A DNA stretch of 64,000 nt from Gibbula magus. Lineage: Eukaryota > Mollusca > Gastropoda > Trochida > Trochidae. Shown here in pieces: positions 1-19,445 of the stretch. Both the position numbers and the translations under genes were made by a program. The stretch is taken from positions 7,528,521 to 7,592,520 of the forward strand of contig OW388303.1 in assembly GCA_936450465.1 (NCBI GenBank), in the 5' to 3' direction. Below the pieces are notes generated by a model. The model did not search any database. It worked only from the letters and a program-made list of their open reading frames with translations, and was not told the origin of the DNA. Numbering within the stretch: position 1 is the first letter of the stretch; each line of letters starts with the position of its first letter.

Positions 1-72
1 ATGTCGCAAAAAGTTAGATTTTCAAAAATGAATTCTCTAAGTACTGGGGGTGCCTTCCTTACGCTCTCCATA

Positions 73-745
73 TATTGCGAACCATTTGACGTATTCCAAT
101 AATTTGTATATCATTGTAAAGAGGAATAAATTGTCTTCAAGTACATACGTGTTTCGCATGCGCGCAAAAACATTTACGATATTATAAAGCTTGAAATAAA
201 GACAAAGCCAAACAGCGCGCAACATGTATTGCGTTCGCCGCGGTGATAAGTGTATGCTGTGCTCATTAGTACCCATTAGTTCCACGTGCGCTCGGCTCCT
301 GGCACCCTTGAGGAGGTCTTGAGGAGGTAACGGTTCTGTAATTAGCCCAGTCCCGGGGGGACCAAGCAGTGCCAGTAACTTGGTGTGCGTCGGGACGCAT
401 TCACGTGGTACTGTCGGGGTAGCGTCACTCTCCTTTCTTTGGTTATATTTTCTGAACCATAGGTCGTATTCTAATAATTTATATGTCATTGTAAAGAGGA
501 ATAAATTGTCTACAAGTACATATAAAATTCGCAATATACGCGCTCAGGAGTTTTGATTTCATAAAGCTGAAAATATAGACCAACTTTAGATGACAATAGA
601 ATTATAACCAAAGGTCGCATTCTAATAATTTTTATATCATTGTAAAGACAAACATCTGGTCTTCAAGTCCATATAAAAATTTCAGTAGCGCGCTCCTAAT
701 TCATGATGTTATAAGGCCCGAATTAAAGACAATCTTTACAAAGTA
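73..745. repeat. Three degenerate copies of a ~135-bp repeat
   Basis: Similar blocks begin near 73, 455 and 605. Each carries an AATAATTT core, then a TCATTGTAAAGA motif, a CTTCAAGT or CTACAAGT motif and a stretch near AAATAAAGAC. Between copies one and two sits a GC-richer insert (about 215-430) of unknown origin. The open reading frames across this region on the minus strand are built from the repeat and look non-coding. I see no gene in the first 1.2 kb. Confidence 0.5.
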
Positions 746-1274
746 ATAGAAAAGTAAAGAAAAATCGTAAAAAAATAATTTAAAGATGCGGGTATGAAGC
801 AACCATTTGTGTACGGGTGCCGCGTCTTGAATTTGTATTCAACCCCTGTATATAGCCCGTATTCGCCATGTAGATGCGGTATATATCGTAAAAACGGTAC
901 CGGAATCGCCGCCTGGAAATTCCGCCAGCAGAGCTCGTTAGTGCCTAAGCTCAAACTACTGCTGCGAGCTGGAGGGCCTGTAAATTCCGCCACAGGGGCT
1001 AAAAATGGTAAAATATATATACACAACGTAAGGGTTAATTTTGCCAATAATATTGACAAATAACACTTTTGGGCTGGTTACTTTACTACTTATTTTATAT
1101 ACATTGGCATCTTGAAATGACTTGTTTTCTAAATATTCTTTTATTGTCAATATTGATTTAATGGAAGTTTAATTAACAGCACCTAGTCCTTTCATAGGTT
1201 ATATATAAGTCCAGATTATTGTAATCCTGACAAATCAAGATGAAAATGCACACACTGGTATGTTGTTGTTGCAG

Positions 1275-3817
1275 GAAGTGCTAGACAAGTTCAAGGAGGA
1301 GAATATCCACACCCACATCGTCCAATCAGAGAAGGAAGAGAAGACGTATCCTTGTAGAGTGAACCAGTCAGTCTAATATCACATAGCATTGCATTATAGC
1401 AATCAGCTACTGAAGTTACCTGCACTGTTTGAAATACAGGTAGCCTGGCAACTCAATCCCAAATAATGTTTTATCTGAGATGGTATTGCTGGATGTTGAA
1501 ACATTTGGTGTTACCTGGATAAAAGACTTCATTAGATGTGTTTTACTCTCCATCTAGCAGTACATTTTGGGATCTGGTGTAATATGCTGATCATTTAAAC
1601 CAGAATCTTGACCGTCTGACAGGTTTCCACTCTGATCCTTGACCCCGACTCCTCAGGCTGTGTTCTGTACTTGTCAACCAGGGGCAGTTTCGGAAATATT
1701 TTAAGTCTCTAATTGCAAGATCAAGACTTGAAAAAATCAACCAGTCCTTAAACAGGCCCTGCAGTTTGTTGGCACCTCATTTATCTAGAATCACATTCCA
1801 CAGAAGAGCTTTCTGACCATTTATGCAACTGTCCCCATCTGAATCAATCCAGTAATTGGCTGACAGGCATGCAGTTATTTCAATCACTGACCGTGGGTAA
1901 TGTAGGCCAGCGCTTACCCCCCCCCTTTAAAATTTTTTTGAATTGGCAGGTATGGGGACCCCGAAAGTGGACCCCCACTTTTCCATTTGTGGACCCCCCC
2001 CCCCCCCCCTTTCAAAATTCCTGGATCCGCCACTGTAGGATATGCAATGTGCAAGGATAGATGCACTATTAAAATAGATTTTGTTATCAAAGTTGGATGA
2101 CCAAATGCTCTATCATTGACCTTGACCGGTGGTCAGTATGCTGAAGTGGCTGGGGACGCTGCACCTACACAAGTTTGACATGAAGGATGAGGATGAGGGG
2201 GAGGGGAGGGAGATGTGGACCATGATGAGGAGGATCCACACAGAGCGGAGGGAGAGTCAGGTGAGGTCCATCCACTGATCAGGGCTCCGTTCCATAACAG
2301 CGAGCGCTTATAATCGCTCATTGATACCTCAATGTAGCGCTCAATGTAGCACTCAATGTAGCGCTCAATGTAGCGCTCAATGTAGCGCTCAATGTAGCGC
2401 TCAATGTAGCACTCAATGTAGCGCTCAATGTAGCACTCAATGCAGCGCTCAATGTAGCACTCAATGTAGCGCTCAATGTAGCGCTCAATGTAGCACTCAA
2501 TGTAGCGCTCAATGTAGCACTCAATGTAGCGCTCAATGTAGCGCTCAATGTAGCGCTCAATGTAGCGCTCAATGTAGCGCTCAATGTAGCGCTCAATGTA
2601 CCACTCAATGTAGCGCTCAATGTAGCGCTCAATGTAGAGCTCAATGTAGCGCATTCTCTCCTGAACGACATGGTGCGATTCCTCAAAGTTTCGCCTTGCT
2701 ACATAGCGCTTCATTGAGCAAATCACCTTATCCATTTGAACATGGCCCTGGTCTCACACTTTCAAAGCTCCAGAATATCCAGATATATAGAGGATACTCA
2801 ACGACCTTCCATTTAATACCATTTTTATTAAACGAGTTAATGATTTGGTATAAAACGAGCGAAAGCAATATGAAAAGAAGTTTAGTATTCTGTTTATTTC
2901 TTGTCCAAATTTATGAAGCAAAATTGCCAACCGTGTACTGGAATTAATTAAGACTTTTGTGAGTCATGTGATGGCAGCACAATCATTGTGACGTCACAAC
3001 TGTACACTATTATGACGTCATACTTTCAGCAGTATTACACTACTTTAATATTGACGTATAAATATACCGGTAACATTGCAGTATATTCCACCAGCGAGTA
3101 ATAACCATTTGTGATCTATACCTAAAATTACAAAATTTTGCTCAAAATTTTTTATTATATGACGAGCAGTTAAATACTGGGATTTATCAGTGAAATAAAC
3201 TGTCTTGATCAAGCTGCAGTGAAAATAACTTATATTTTCACTGCGAACGGTGACTGATATAATTTGACGTCATAAAACGATTTAGCTTATGACGTCACAG
3301 TGTTACTGTGGAGACGGGCTGTTCCTTGCGGCTACTTGGCGTGAAAACGACCCTTTTTGGACGTAATTACATGGATAATATCATATTATAAATAGAATAT
3401 CTGTCAATTCTTGACAAATACCATGTTTATCTCATCTCGTGAGGTAGAAAAGTTGTATATTTTCACTCGTGGCTGCGCCACTCGTGAAAATATAACCTTT
3501 CTACCTCACCCGATGAGATAAACATGGTATTAGTCAAGAAAAGACAGATATCCTCTATGTATTTGTTTTTACAGGAAAATCAGCAGGCATCAGACAAGGA
3601 ACCCGTCCCTATAGAAAACTTGACATCGGAGGTTGCTCCAGATTCAAAAGATAAGGAATCTCCATCATTGGACACGAGTGTTCCACAGGATGAAGAATCT
3701 ACACCAATAGACACAAGTGCTCCACACACTGAGGCTGTCGGTGTCACGAACAATGAAAGAGAGTCAGAAACTGTCACATCGACACTAGTTTCTGATGCTG
3801 AAACTTCAAACAGATGA
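1275..3817 (+). CDS. Unrecognised gene, last three coding exons (5' part lies outside or was not found)
   Basis: Three exons join in frame with GT-AG borders: 1275-1345 (acceptor GCAG, donor GTATCC, leaves 2 nt), 2137-2260 (acceptor GTCAG, donor GTGAGG, phase 0) and 3575-3817 (acceptor TTTTTACAG, stop TGA at 3815-3817). Together they give the last ~145 residues. The first exon reads EVLDKFKEENIHTHIVQSEK; the second reads MLKWLGTLHLHKFDMKDEDE and then a basic segment; the last 80 residues are acidic, rich in Ser, Thr, Asp and Glu, and contain two similar 'SxDTSxPxxE' motifs, so they are probably disordered. I do not recognise the family and assign no function. It is convergent with CtBP. Intron two carries the 12-bp minisatellite and a fold-back element that ends only about 15 bp before the last acceptor. 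Confidence 0.6.
1911..2011 (+). repeat. Poly-C tracts
   Basis: A C9 run near 1917 and a longer C-rich run of about 16-18 C near 1997-2010 lie inside a short degenerate repeat (GGACCCC...) in the first intron of the unrecognised gene. They are likely hypervariable. No coding content is seen here. Confidence 0.7.
2340..2651. repeat. 12-bp minisatellite (TCAATGTAGCGC)n, about 26 units
   Basis: A near-perfect 12-bp unit TCAATGTAGCGC repeats about 26 times in the intron after 2260. Most variation falls on one position (GCGCTC versus GCACTC, with single GAGCTC, GTACCACTC and ATGCAGC variants). Because the unit is a multiple of three and lacks stops in several frames, it creates long artificial open frames on both strands (for example Gln-Cys-Ser-Ala or Tyr-Ile-Glu-Arg repeats). 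These frames have no splice or homology support, so I do not call them genes. Confidence 0.9.
2955..3560 (-). mobile_element. Fold-back element copy 1 (palindromic core 3410-3538)
   Basis: The core is a near-perfect palindrome: CTTGACAAATACCATG and a block through CTACCTCA read inward from both sides, with a GTGGCTGCGCCAC centre near 3471-3483. The flank on the left carries TGACGTCA sites near 2989, 3013, 3265 and 3290. A second copy lies in opposite orientation at about 32960-33320. The right end (ACAGATATCCTCT) stops about 15 bp before the acceptor of the last exon of the neighbouring gene. No coding capacity; it is most likely a non-autonomous DNA transposon. Confidence 0.65.
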
Positions 3818-5090
3818 TCTGCATATTTCCAGTTTTTAGATCTTTTAGTTTTACATTGACAATATGAGAAGAAACTGGGATATCTTAATTCATGGCGAGT
3901 GTTGAAGATAAGGGCCAAGATAAGAATTTATAAATAATCACTACAATCTGATTAGATTGATATTTGAATAAGAAATGTCTGTCGAGAGCTATTTTGGACA
4001 GCTTCTGCAAAAAGCTAGGAATTTAATTTTTTATTAGAGATTTATTTATTTGAAACCTTGGTAGACAAGGGCAACAAAATATTTATAGCATAAATCCAAC
4101 TGACTTGGCATGTCTCTAAATGAAGATTTTTTTTTTCGTTAAGAATAAATTGAAAATTGTTTTGGTGCAATTTATTATTTTCTTCCATTAACATTGGCTA
4201 TTATGACTTAATCTCAAATAGAAATCATGTTTTAATTGTTCATTTCATGATCAAACACAATGTATTTAAACAACTGTATCTTCAATAAATTACTATGAAC
4301 AATATTACGTTCTTCTGTTGTGAGATGGATAGTGTGAAACCAAGTTGATTCTATAAGTATAATGGTTGCTACTTTGACTTAAAATGGATTAATATGCCGG
4401 TTACTTTTGGAAACATTGGTGGATGCAGTTGTGTCAATGTCGAGTGGCGGATCTGCTCATGTGTCCGGTTTAACTTTTTGAACCAGCGTTGTCAGTGTAT
4501 GAAATAAGCCTTCAGCAGAAAATACAAGTCCAAAAATCATGATATTGTAAATTTTCATGAAATATCAGATGGGCCACATTTCATACAATGTGCTTGCTGC
4601 ATTATTCTTCAAGTGTCCTTCCTAATCTTTGAATTGAGAACACGTCAAAGTATTTCTACAAGATTCTGAATGGTTAACATGGATTTCTCCCTTCTCTTCC
4701 CACCCAACCTCTGTTGCAAAGGGAGCACTGTAAGGGCTAGAAATACAATCCTGATTGGTTGCATCAAAGTTGAGCAATCAGTGAAGTTTCAAATGGTCTG
4801 TACTCTTAATTAAGAAATAGAAGACGAGTTGGCGTGCTTTATTGTTGAATAACACATAGCAGAGAGCATAAAACACGAAGGGCGCAGCCCTGAGTGTTTT
4901 ATGCTCTCTGCTATGTTGATATTCACATTCCACCTGTCAGATGAAGGAGTGAGTATGTACTCCGAAAGTCGGGTATTTTCACATTAAAGAAGTTGTTATC
5001 CAGAAAATCTTCATGTTCTTATGTATACCACTTCTAAATGCCCTTCAAAGACCTACTCGCTTTTTTATAAAAAAAATAGAGCCATGGGCT
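3818..5090. other. 3' flank of the unrecognised gene; no further gene seen
   Basis: AT-rich non-coding sequence with possible polyadenylation signals for the upstream gene near 3930 and 4285 (AATAA[AT] contexts). It contains the hairpin at 4854-4916. No open frame here has splice or homology support. Confidence 0.4.
4854..4916. repeat. Perfect 23-bp inverted repeat (hairpin)
   Basis: ACATAGCAGAGAGCATAAAA and its reverse complement flank a 17-base loop containing GGGCGCAGCCC, itself a small palindrome. The GCGCAGC centre resembles the centres of the fold-back elements at 3410-3538 and 32981-33111, suggesting one related family. Confidence 0.8.
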
Positions 5091-5093
5091 CTG

Positions 5094-6144
5094 TAGCTCA
5101 TCAGGATTTGATTTATTATCTAAGGTTGAATATCTAAGTTATCTCAAGTAATACATTGTTAACAAGCAAAAAATAGGTTTTTAGATCATGACCCCTGTGA
5201 CCCCATTTGGAGTCACGGGGTCACAAAATCTACAATTTTAGAATCCCCATGGGCCAAGGAGTCTGCACACAACTTTTCAGCTCTCTAGACCTTTTGGAAC
5301 TGGAGAAGAAGATGAAAATAGGTTTCTAAGGATGTGACCCCTGTGACCCCATTTGGGGCCATGGGGTCACGAGATCTACAATTTAGAATCCCCATGGGCC
5401 AAGTAGTCTGCACACAATTTTTCAGCTCTCTAGACATTTTGGAACTGGAGAAGAAGATGAAAATAGGTTTTTAAGGATGTGACCCCTGAGACCCCATTTG
5501 GGGTCACGGGGTCACGAAATCTACAATTTAGAATCCCCATGGGCCAAGGAGTATGCACACAACTTTCCAGCTCTCTAGAACTTTTGGAACTGGAGAAGAA
5601 GATGAAAATAGGTTTCTAAGGATGTGACCCCTGTGACCCCATTTGGGGTCATGGGGTCACGAGATCTACAATTTAGAATCCCCATGGGCCAAGGAGTCTG
5701 CACACAACTTTTCAGCTCTCTAGACCTCTTGGAACTTGAGAAGAAAATGATAATAGGTTTTTAAAGATGTGTCCCCTGTGACCCCATTTGGGGTCACGGG
5801 GTCATGAAATCTACAATTTAGAATCCCCATGGGCCAAGGAGTCTGCACACAACTTTTCAGCTCTCTAGACCTTTTGGAACTGGAGAAGAAGATGAAAATA
5901 GGTTTTTAAGGATGTGACCCCTGTGACCCCATTTGGGGTCATGGGGTCACGAAATCTACAATTTAGAATCCCCATTGGCCAAGGAGTCTGCACATAAAAT
6001 TTCAGCTCTGTGGAGTCATTGGTTCTGGAGAAGAAGTCGAAAAAGCGAAAAGTTTACGGATGGATGGACGGACGGACGGATGGACGGACGCCGGACACCA
6101 TGCCATGCCATAAGCCCATCGGGCCTTTCAGGCCTGATGAGCTA
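5094..6144 (+). mobile_element. Non-autonomous element with 12-bp terminal inverted repeats and a 145-bp tandem core
   Basis: TAGCTCATCAGG at 5094-5105 is exactly inverted at 6133-6144. Between them about six copies of a ~145-bp unit run from about 5165 (unit starts at 5331, 5475, 5621, 5765, 5911). Each unit has GTGACCCCATTTGGGGTCA-like inverted sequence, GAATCCCCATGGGCCAAG and TCAGCTCTCTAGAC. After the array come (GGAC)n tetranucleotides near 6061-6090. No protein is encoded. I infer a MITE-like element that amplified its interior. Confidence 0.7.
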
Positions 6145-6149
6145 AAAAG

Positions 6150-9100
6150 TGGAGATATTTTGTTTCTAAAAACAATTTTTAAAAATTATAATATTAATGT
6201 CTCCCGTTGTAGAACACATTCGCTAGCATTGAACAATCAACGTGACGTAAAATATAACGTCATTTGCTAAGCGACGCTGTAACTGACGTCTGAAATCACG
6301 AGCATGTTTTATCGTCTCATAAAGCACGCTGTCGGTCCCATTGGTCGCCTGTGTTTGATTGCCGTGGGTGTCTTATATAGAGCCATCAAGGATGTTGATG
6401 AACAATAATGTATCTCCCTGATTTATATACACTTAATTTTCCCCAAATTTTTCGACCCCAAATAAGCAGAGAAATTGCACTAATTAGTTAAGGTGTTTTC
6501 CAGTCTAAATATAGATCCAGTATTATTTTCAAGCGCAAAGCAATGTCGCTAACTCACACACTGTATACAAAGACACGAAAGAATAACAAAGTTTATGATC
6601 AATGAAAGAAATTGAAATATATATTTTTTGGCGGTTATTTATTTACCATTTCACTTAACAATGTATTTATTACAGACATTGGAATAATTTTTTATTTGAA
6701 ACACCAACATCTTTGATGGCTCTTTAACAGTTGAAATGAGTTGCTTCATCTGTGCGTGCGATGTACACATCAGTTGGTTACAGACACAAAACAATGTTTG
6801 ATAAGTGTGGCTTTCACCGCTACGGGATTTTGCTAGAACCATGCTCCATATGCAACAGAGGTTAGGATGGAAGAATTGAGTGTGGGAAGAGAATGGGATA
6901 AGCTCTCTTGGCTGAGCATTTGATTCTTGTCAAGAGCAGGAAGGTTACTGGTTCAAATCTTTCACTTACTGTAATACAACCTGCCTTGATCGTCTCTCAA
7001 AAATATGAGGCAACAAATATGTAGAAAATTTTATTGTCTTTATTCATAAAATTATATTGGAAGATCAGATCAGATATACTGGCATTTTCCGAATTTTATC
7101 TACATTTTTGTCTAGGCTACAGCTACAGAAATAGGTCTATAAGCTTAAGTGAATAGGACAGCCTCGAGAGGTTAAAACAAACTGGGACGATTCTTGAAAG
7201 GTTTTCATCAGCAATTTTCAGGAACTAAAAACGAAATAAAATATTTTCTGCATTTTGATCTTCCAATCATGATGTCAAAGTTATTATGATTGATGTTCAT
7301 AAGATTGTTCATCATAAAACAAAATCTTGTTTAAAACAGTTACAGAATTGAGAGGGGATATTGAAATGATATTTCAAAGAATTATCTCCCAGTTTGACGA
7401 GACTAAGCACAATGCGACTACGAATACGGCGATAAGTGGTCGCACCCACTATGCATAGTCCATTTCTTCAAAGAATACTTACAAATGTTTATCAAACACA
7501 GTTAAAGTCAACAATAGTACAAGCACCGACTGCACTCGACAGTTTTCAAGTTATATAAAAAGAAAAACATGCATGTCGGTGGTAATGAAATGACAAGAAC
7601 AATGCCTCCGACCAGCTGATAAGTATCCACTATAAGGGCCCTGCTTTTTGATGTAGCAGTCCATAGTCGGGGCTGTCTTGTTTGATGAAGCAGCCCCTAA
7701 CAAGGATTCATATCATATCTGGCATGCCTGGAGAAGAACTCCACAAAATATTTGTTAAATGGACACTGAACGTACTTATGACTGACAATGGCTTCCAATT
7801 CTTTAGTGAAACAAATGCTGATTGGATAATTAGTGTCAAACTATATAAACTTGTCAGAAGACACCTAAGTATTATTCCACTTATTACTAGATGAAATAAA
7901 TCAGATTTGTAGAATGTAATGTTACCTCCCCTGAAGAGTAAAACCCAAATGAAGAACGTTACCTCCCTCTAAAAAGAGTGAACCTAAATAAAGAGTTACC
8001 TCCCTTCATGATTGTCAGAATAGTCAAATGTTAACTCAGAAGTGGAACAAAATCTTTTTCAGTGTGAAGGAATATGATGGTGAAAATGAGATATCCATGA
8101 AAATGTATTATTTATGCCAATGCAGTGTCATAATTCAATCGCTCTCCTTTCTCACAAAGCTAAAATTTGTTTTTGTACAAGCATGATGAATGTTGTATAA
8201 TGCAATGAAACGGAGGGCACATCTGTTAAAAATACTGCCTTCCACATTAAAATCTGTCAGATTTTACTCATATCAAAATAGAACTATTCATAACACAAAG
8301 AACCCTTGTTTGTTCTGCGGTGGCGTCCAATACCCGGCCCACCAGATTTATAATGACAAGATACAAACTGCTCATAGCAACATTTGTCAGCATAAGACAA
8401 CTAAAATTCATTAAAATGTTGACATTTTCTTAAATGTCATCAAAAATGTTGTCCATGAAATCCATTCTGCAACAGAAGTTTCTTTGGTTTGAAGGATTAT
8501 CTTTGAAAAATTGCTAATTAGTATGAATATAAGAAACAAAGTTTCATTCTTGATTAAAAATCAAAAACATGACTGACAAAACAATAGTCCGGGCTCGTCT
8601 ATCCTCAGGGATGCATCTGCAGGTAAAAACGATATCGGCCTTCCCTAAAGGCCCAACGTCACTTAACATGAATGAAATCAAAACCATAGTTCCCTTTTCA
8701 GCCAATCATGAGTCTGTGCACCTTTGAGGCAGCCAATGAAACAAGTCCATTTCTATCTTTTCACTCAATCGGAACCTTTCACGTGTGAGGAATAACTTCA
8801 GTCGTTCGTCTCTCAAGCAGCTAGTCAACATAATCGCTTCAGTCAAGATTTTTTAAATCATTTAAAATTGCCCTTCAAACAAACAGACACAAAAGATATC
8901 TACATTCTAAAGCTTTTGGTATTGAAATTAGTTCAACATGACGCTCTCAGCAATGTTTCAGTCAATTCTTTTGGTCAGACAGCTTCCCTTCACTGAATCG
9001 ACGTCTGCATAATGTCCATGTCCCATTCAGAAGATTCAGTAGTATTTCCCTTGTCGTCGTTGGCAGCCTGACAGACTCCATGTCAGGGTCAAATCCAAGA

Positions 9101-9240
9101 ATCAAAATACAAAATGCTGACAAAACAGTTTTTGTTTAGCACTTCTCCGTCGCCCTTCCATGAATACAAACAGATCAAAAGCTGACCACAACTCAAGCCT
9201 GTCCGTGTGTCAAAGTACTCCTTTATCCAGCCGATGGAGA
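6150..9240. other. Intergenic DNA and probable 3' UTR of CtBP (minus strand)
   Basis: No coding exon is supported. The part next to 9246 is presumably CtBP 3' UTR read on the minus strand; reversed AATAAA signals (TTTATT) occur near 7032-7045, but the true end is unknown. A fragment resembling the sequence near 4680-4735 lies reversed near 6840-6895. Short open frames at 7682 and 8190 have no support. Confidence 0.4.
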
Positions 9241-9245
9241 CTGGG

Positions 9246-17403
<8,158 letters not shown>

Positions 17404-17506
17404 TGACTGGACAGGGACACCTTGGGGAAAGTGTGTATCCCGAACTGCGTCCTGACCGCGAATCCTGGTGGTTGGACAGGCACTCTCCGCGAAAATATGT
17501 GAATGT
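17404..17506 (-). other. CtBP: CtBP: 5' untranslated part of the first coding exon
   Basis: The exon holding the start codon begins after acceptor TTTGCAG at 17507-17508 (minus strand). The frame upstream of the ATG stays open through this exon, but joining it to the preceding exon (18820-18913) creates a TGA at the junction, so MEKTRR at 17403 is the likely start in that transcript. Another upstream exon could extend the protein. Confidence 0.6.
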
Positions 17507-17996
17507 CTGCAAACAAGAGATATGAAATCATTTAAAAGGGAAAGTTCTATCATTGATCTATCGGCAGCATACGTCATATTGGATTCTTGGCATTACGTGA
17601 AATAATATGCTGTTAGACTGTAGCGAAAATTTTCCCACTCGCAGCGCCGAAGAATGGCTTCAGTTCTCATCGTTTTTATTTTTCAACAAGTGTGCGCTTG
17701 CCTTTATCAATTTGTGAAATATAAAGTCATCAAAATATTACTATTTGTATCTTTCAATTTGACTGAGTTTTAATCATGTATTAATAACATATGTGTAAAC
17801 AGGAATATCCTCTTGAATTTAGTATCCAAAAAAGTATTGTAGGAGTATTGTAGGAGCTGCAGGTGAAGAGTTATCAACATAATAAGAGACTTGCGCACAT
17901 TTAACCATGCCAGAACATGCTGAAAGCGTACAAATAGTGAATGAAAGATTGAGGTGTAATGTACAAATGAAAAGCTAAGTTAAACATGTGTTTCAA

Positions 17997-18192
17997 GGTG
18001 AGGTGAATTAGGGTTTAATGCCACTTTCAAGAGTGTTTCACTTGTATCAAGGCTGCTAGTATTATTGCAGGGAGAAAGCCTGCAAGCAAACCTTACTGCA
18101 TGTAGAACAGTTCTCCACAGCAGACAAGTAGCTGGTCTCTGGTGAGATTTTAACTACTGAACGAGCTAACCACTGTGACATCCCAGCCCCAA
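17997..18192 (-). mobile_element. SINE copy
   Basis: Begins AAGGTGAGGTGAATTAGGG with TTTAATGCCACTTTCAAGAG, and ends with the head-like block GAGCTAACCACTGTGACATC CCAGCCCC, which on the minus strand reads GGGATGTCACAGTGGTTAGC, an A-box-like sequence. Upstream of CtBP exon 1, in a leader intron. Confidence 0.65.
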
Positions 18193-18389
18193 CATGTATT
18201 TTGAAGTGGGCGCTACGTTTCCATAGTTACAGTCTCGGAGGTTCCGAGGGAGCGTATCCCATAGTGCAGATGCAGTGTAGACAAAGGATCTGTTTCCAGA
18301 ACTGTTTTACTATGGATAAAAGATGTCATTTATTCTGTGAATGTCGAGATCATGTTAAAAATCTTGAATAAACTATGTGTGGAAATGCT

Positions 18390-18785
18390 GCCCTGGGTCT
18401 CCTTTCACAAAGCACTAAGGTGACCGTAAGTCACTAAGGTAACCTTAGTGCAATGTTAAAGTATGGGAGTTAAGGTTAACCTTAGTAAAGGTAGCTTTGT
18501 GAAAGGAGGCCCAGGTCCCTTCTTCATAGAAACCATCTACTAACCAGGGCCCATATTTTCGAAGCTCTCTTAGCGCAAAGATAGTCTTAAACAAATGTTA
18601 ATATATGGCACTTAACTTATGATTATCTTAGAGGTAAGTGAGCTACGAAAATATGGGTCCTGGCCTGCTTTGACAAAGCAACCTTTATTAAGGTTAACCT
18701 TGTCTCCCATTCTTTAGCATCGCACTAAGGTAAGCTTCGTGACTTACGACCACCCGAGTGCTTTGTGAAAGCAGTCCAAAGCAGG
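18390..18785. mobile_element. Cluster of three fold-back MITEs
   Basis: Three palindromic elements lie side by side. 18398-18510: TTTCACAAAGC...GCTTTGTGAAAGGA with internal AAGGTTAACCTT-type arms. 18546-18660: CCCATATTTTCGAAGCTCTC ... CGAAAATATGGGTCCTGG, same family as 41184-41290. 18663-18782: GCTTTGACAAAGCAACC ... GTGCTTTGTGAAAGCAG, related to the first. Part of a further member is at 54889-54970. None has coding capacity. Confidence 0.75.
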
Positions 18786-18819
18786 ATATCGTCTGGAGTA
18801 AATACAGTAATGGACTCAC

Positions 18820-18913
18820 CAGGTCGGACAACACGGGGGAGTGGTTGCGTCGTCAGGACTGTGGGTTCCTAACCACACGATCTGAGTGTCGTGAGATGAT
18901 CATCATTGAAATT
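18820..18913 (-). other. CtBP: CtBP untranslated leader exon with a short upstream open frame
   Basis: Acceptor TATTTTACAG and donor CTG|GTGAGT bound a 94-bp exon with stops in all three frames. It contains ATGATG followed by 15 codons and TGA, a 17-codon upstream open frame that could damp CtBP translation. Placing it in the CtBP transcript is inferred from strand, splice sites and position. Confidence 0.5.
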
Positions 18914-19204
18914 CTGTAAAATAGAAACACACAATTAGACAATTGTCTTTAATTTCTAACAAACACACATCACATTAAACTTTTGAAGAATCTACAATCA
19001 ACATCACATGTCACCAGGAATGAAGCTAAGTTGGCAGACCATCCTCCACTTACGGCCTGGGTTCAATTCCACGCCATGTCAAACTAAAAGACATTAAACG
19101 ATGGGAGTTGTTGCTTCCGTGCTTAGCTATTACAACGATAGAACAGCCCTTGAATTAGTGTTGCCGATTGCCATTACCATGGCACAAAAAGAATGTTCAA
19201 ATTT

Positions 19205-19445
19205 ACACTCGTCGTTTTCAAGAGTATTTCACTCGTCAAAGCGGCTAGTATTATAGCAGGGAGAAAGCCCGCAACATCATTGCGGCCATATATTACGGTG
19301 AAACGTGCAAGCTTCGGTTGAAAGTAGCCAACTTATGGTACTATGCTGAAATTCAATGAAGCATTGCACTAAAACCTTACTGCACGTACAACAGTTCTCA
19401 ACCCATGACAAAGTTGCAGAGTTCCTGGCGGAATAACTCCGACCC
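19205..19445 (-). mobile_element. SINE copy
   Basis: Shares TCGTTTTCAAGAGTATTTCACTC, GCGGCTAGTATTATAGCAGG and GAGAAAGCCCGCAAC with the copies at 10741 and 21815, then the AAACCTTACTGCACGTAC... block. Orientation as in the other copies. In the long CtBP leader intron. Confidence 0.6.

Noticed and set aside
37..534. 165-codon minus-strand open frame
   Set aside because: It spans two copies of a dispersed repeat, whose similar segments give repeated LFLFTM-YKLLEY peptides.
2133..2947. Three long open frames over the 12-bp array
   Set aside because: They exist because a 12-bp unit lacks stops; no splice sites or homology support coding.
2989..3297. TGACGTCA sites as CREB-responsive elements
   Set aside because: They lie in a fold-back element and recur in its other copy, so they are better explained as part of the repeat.
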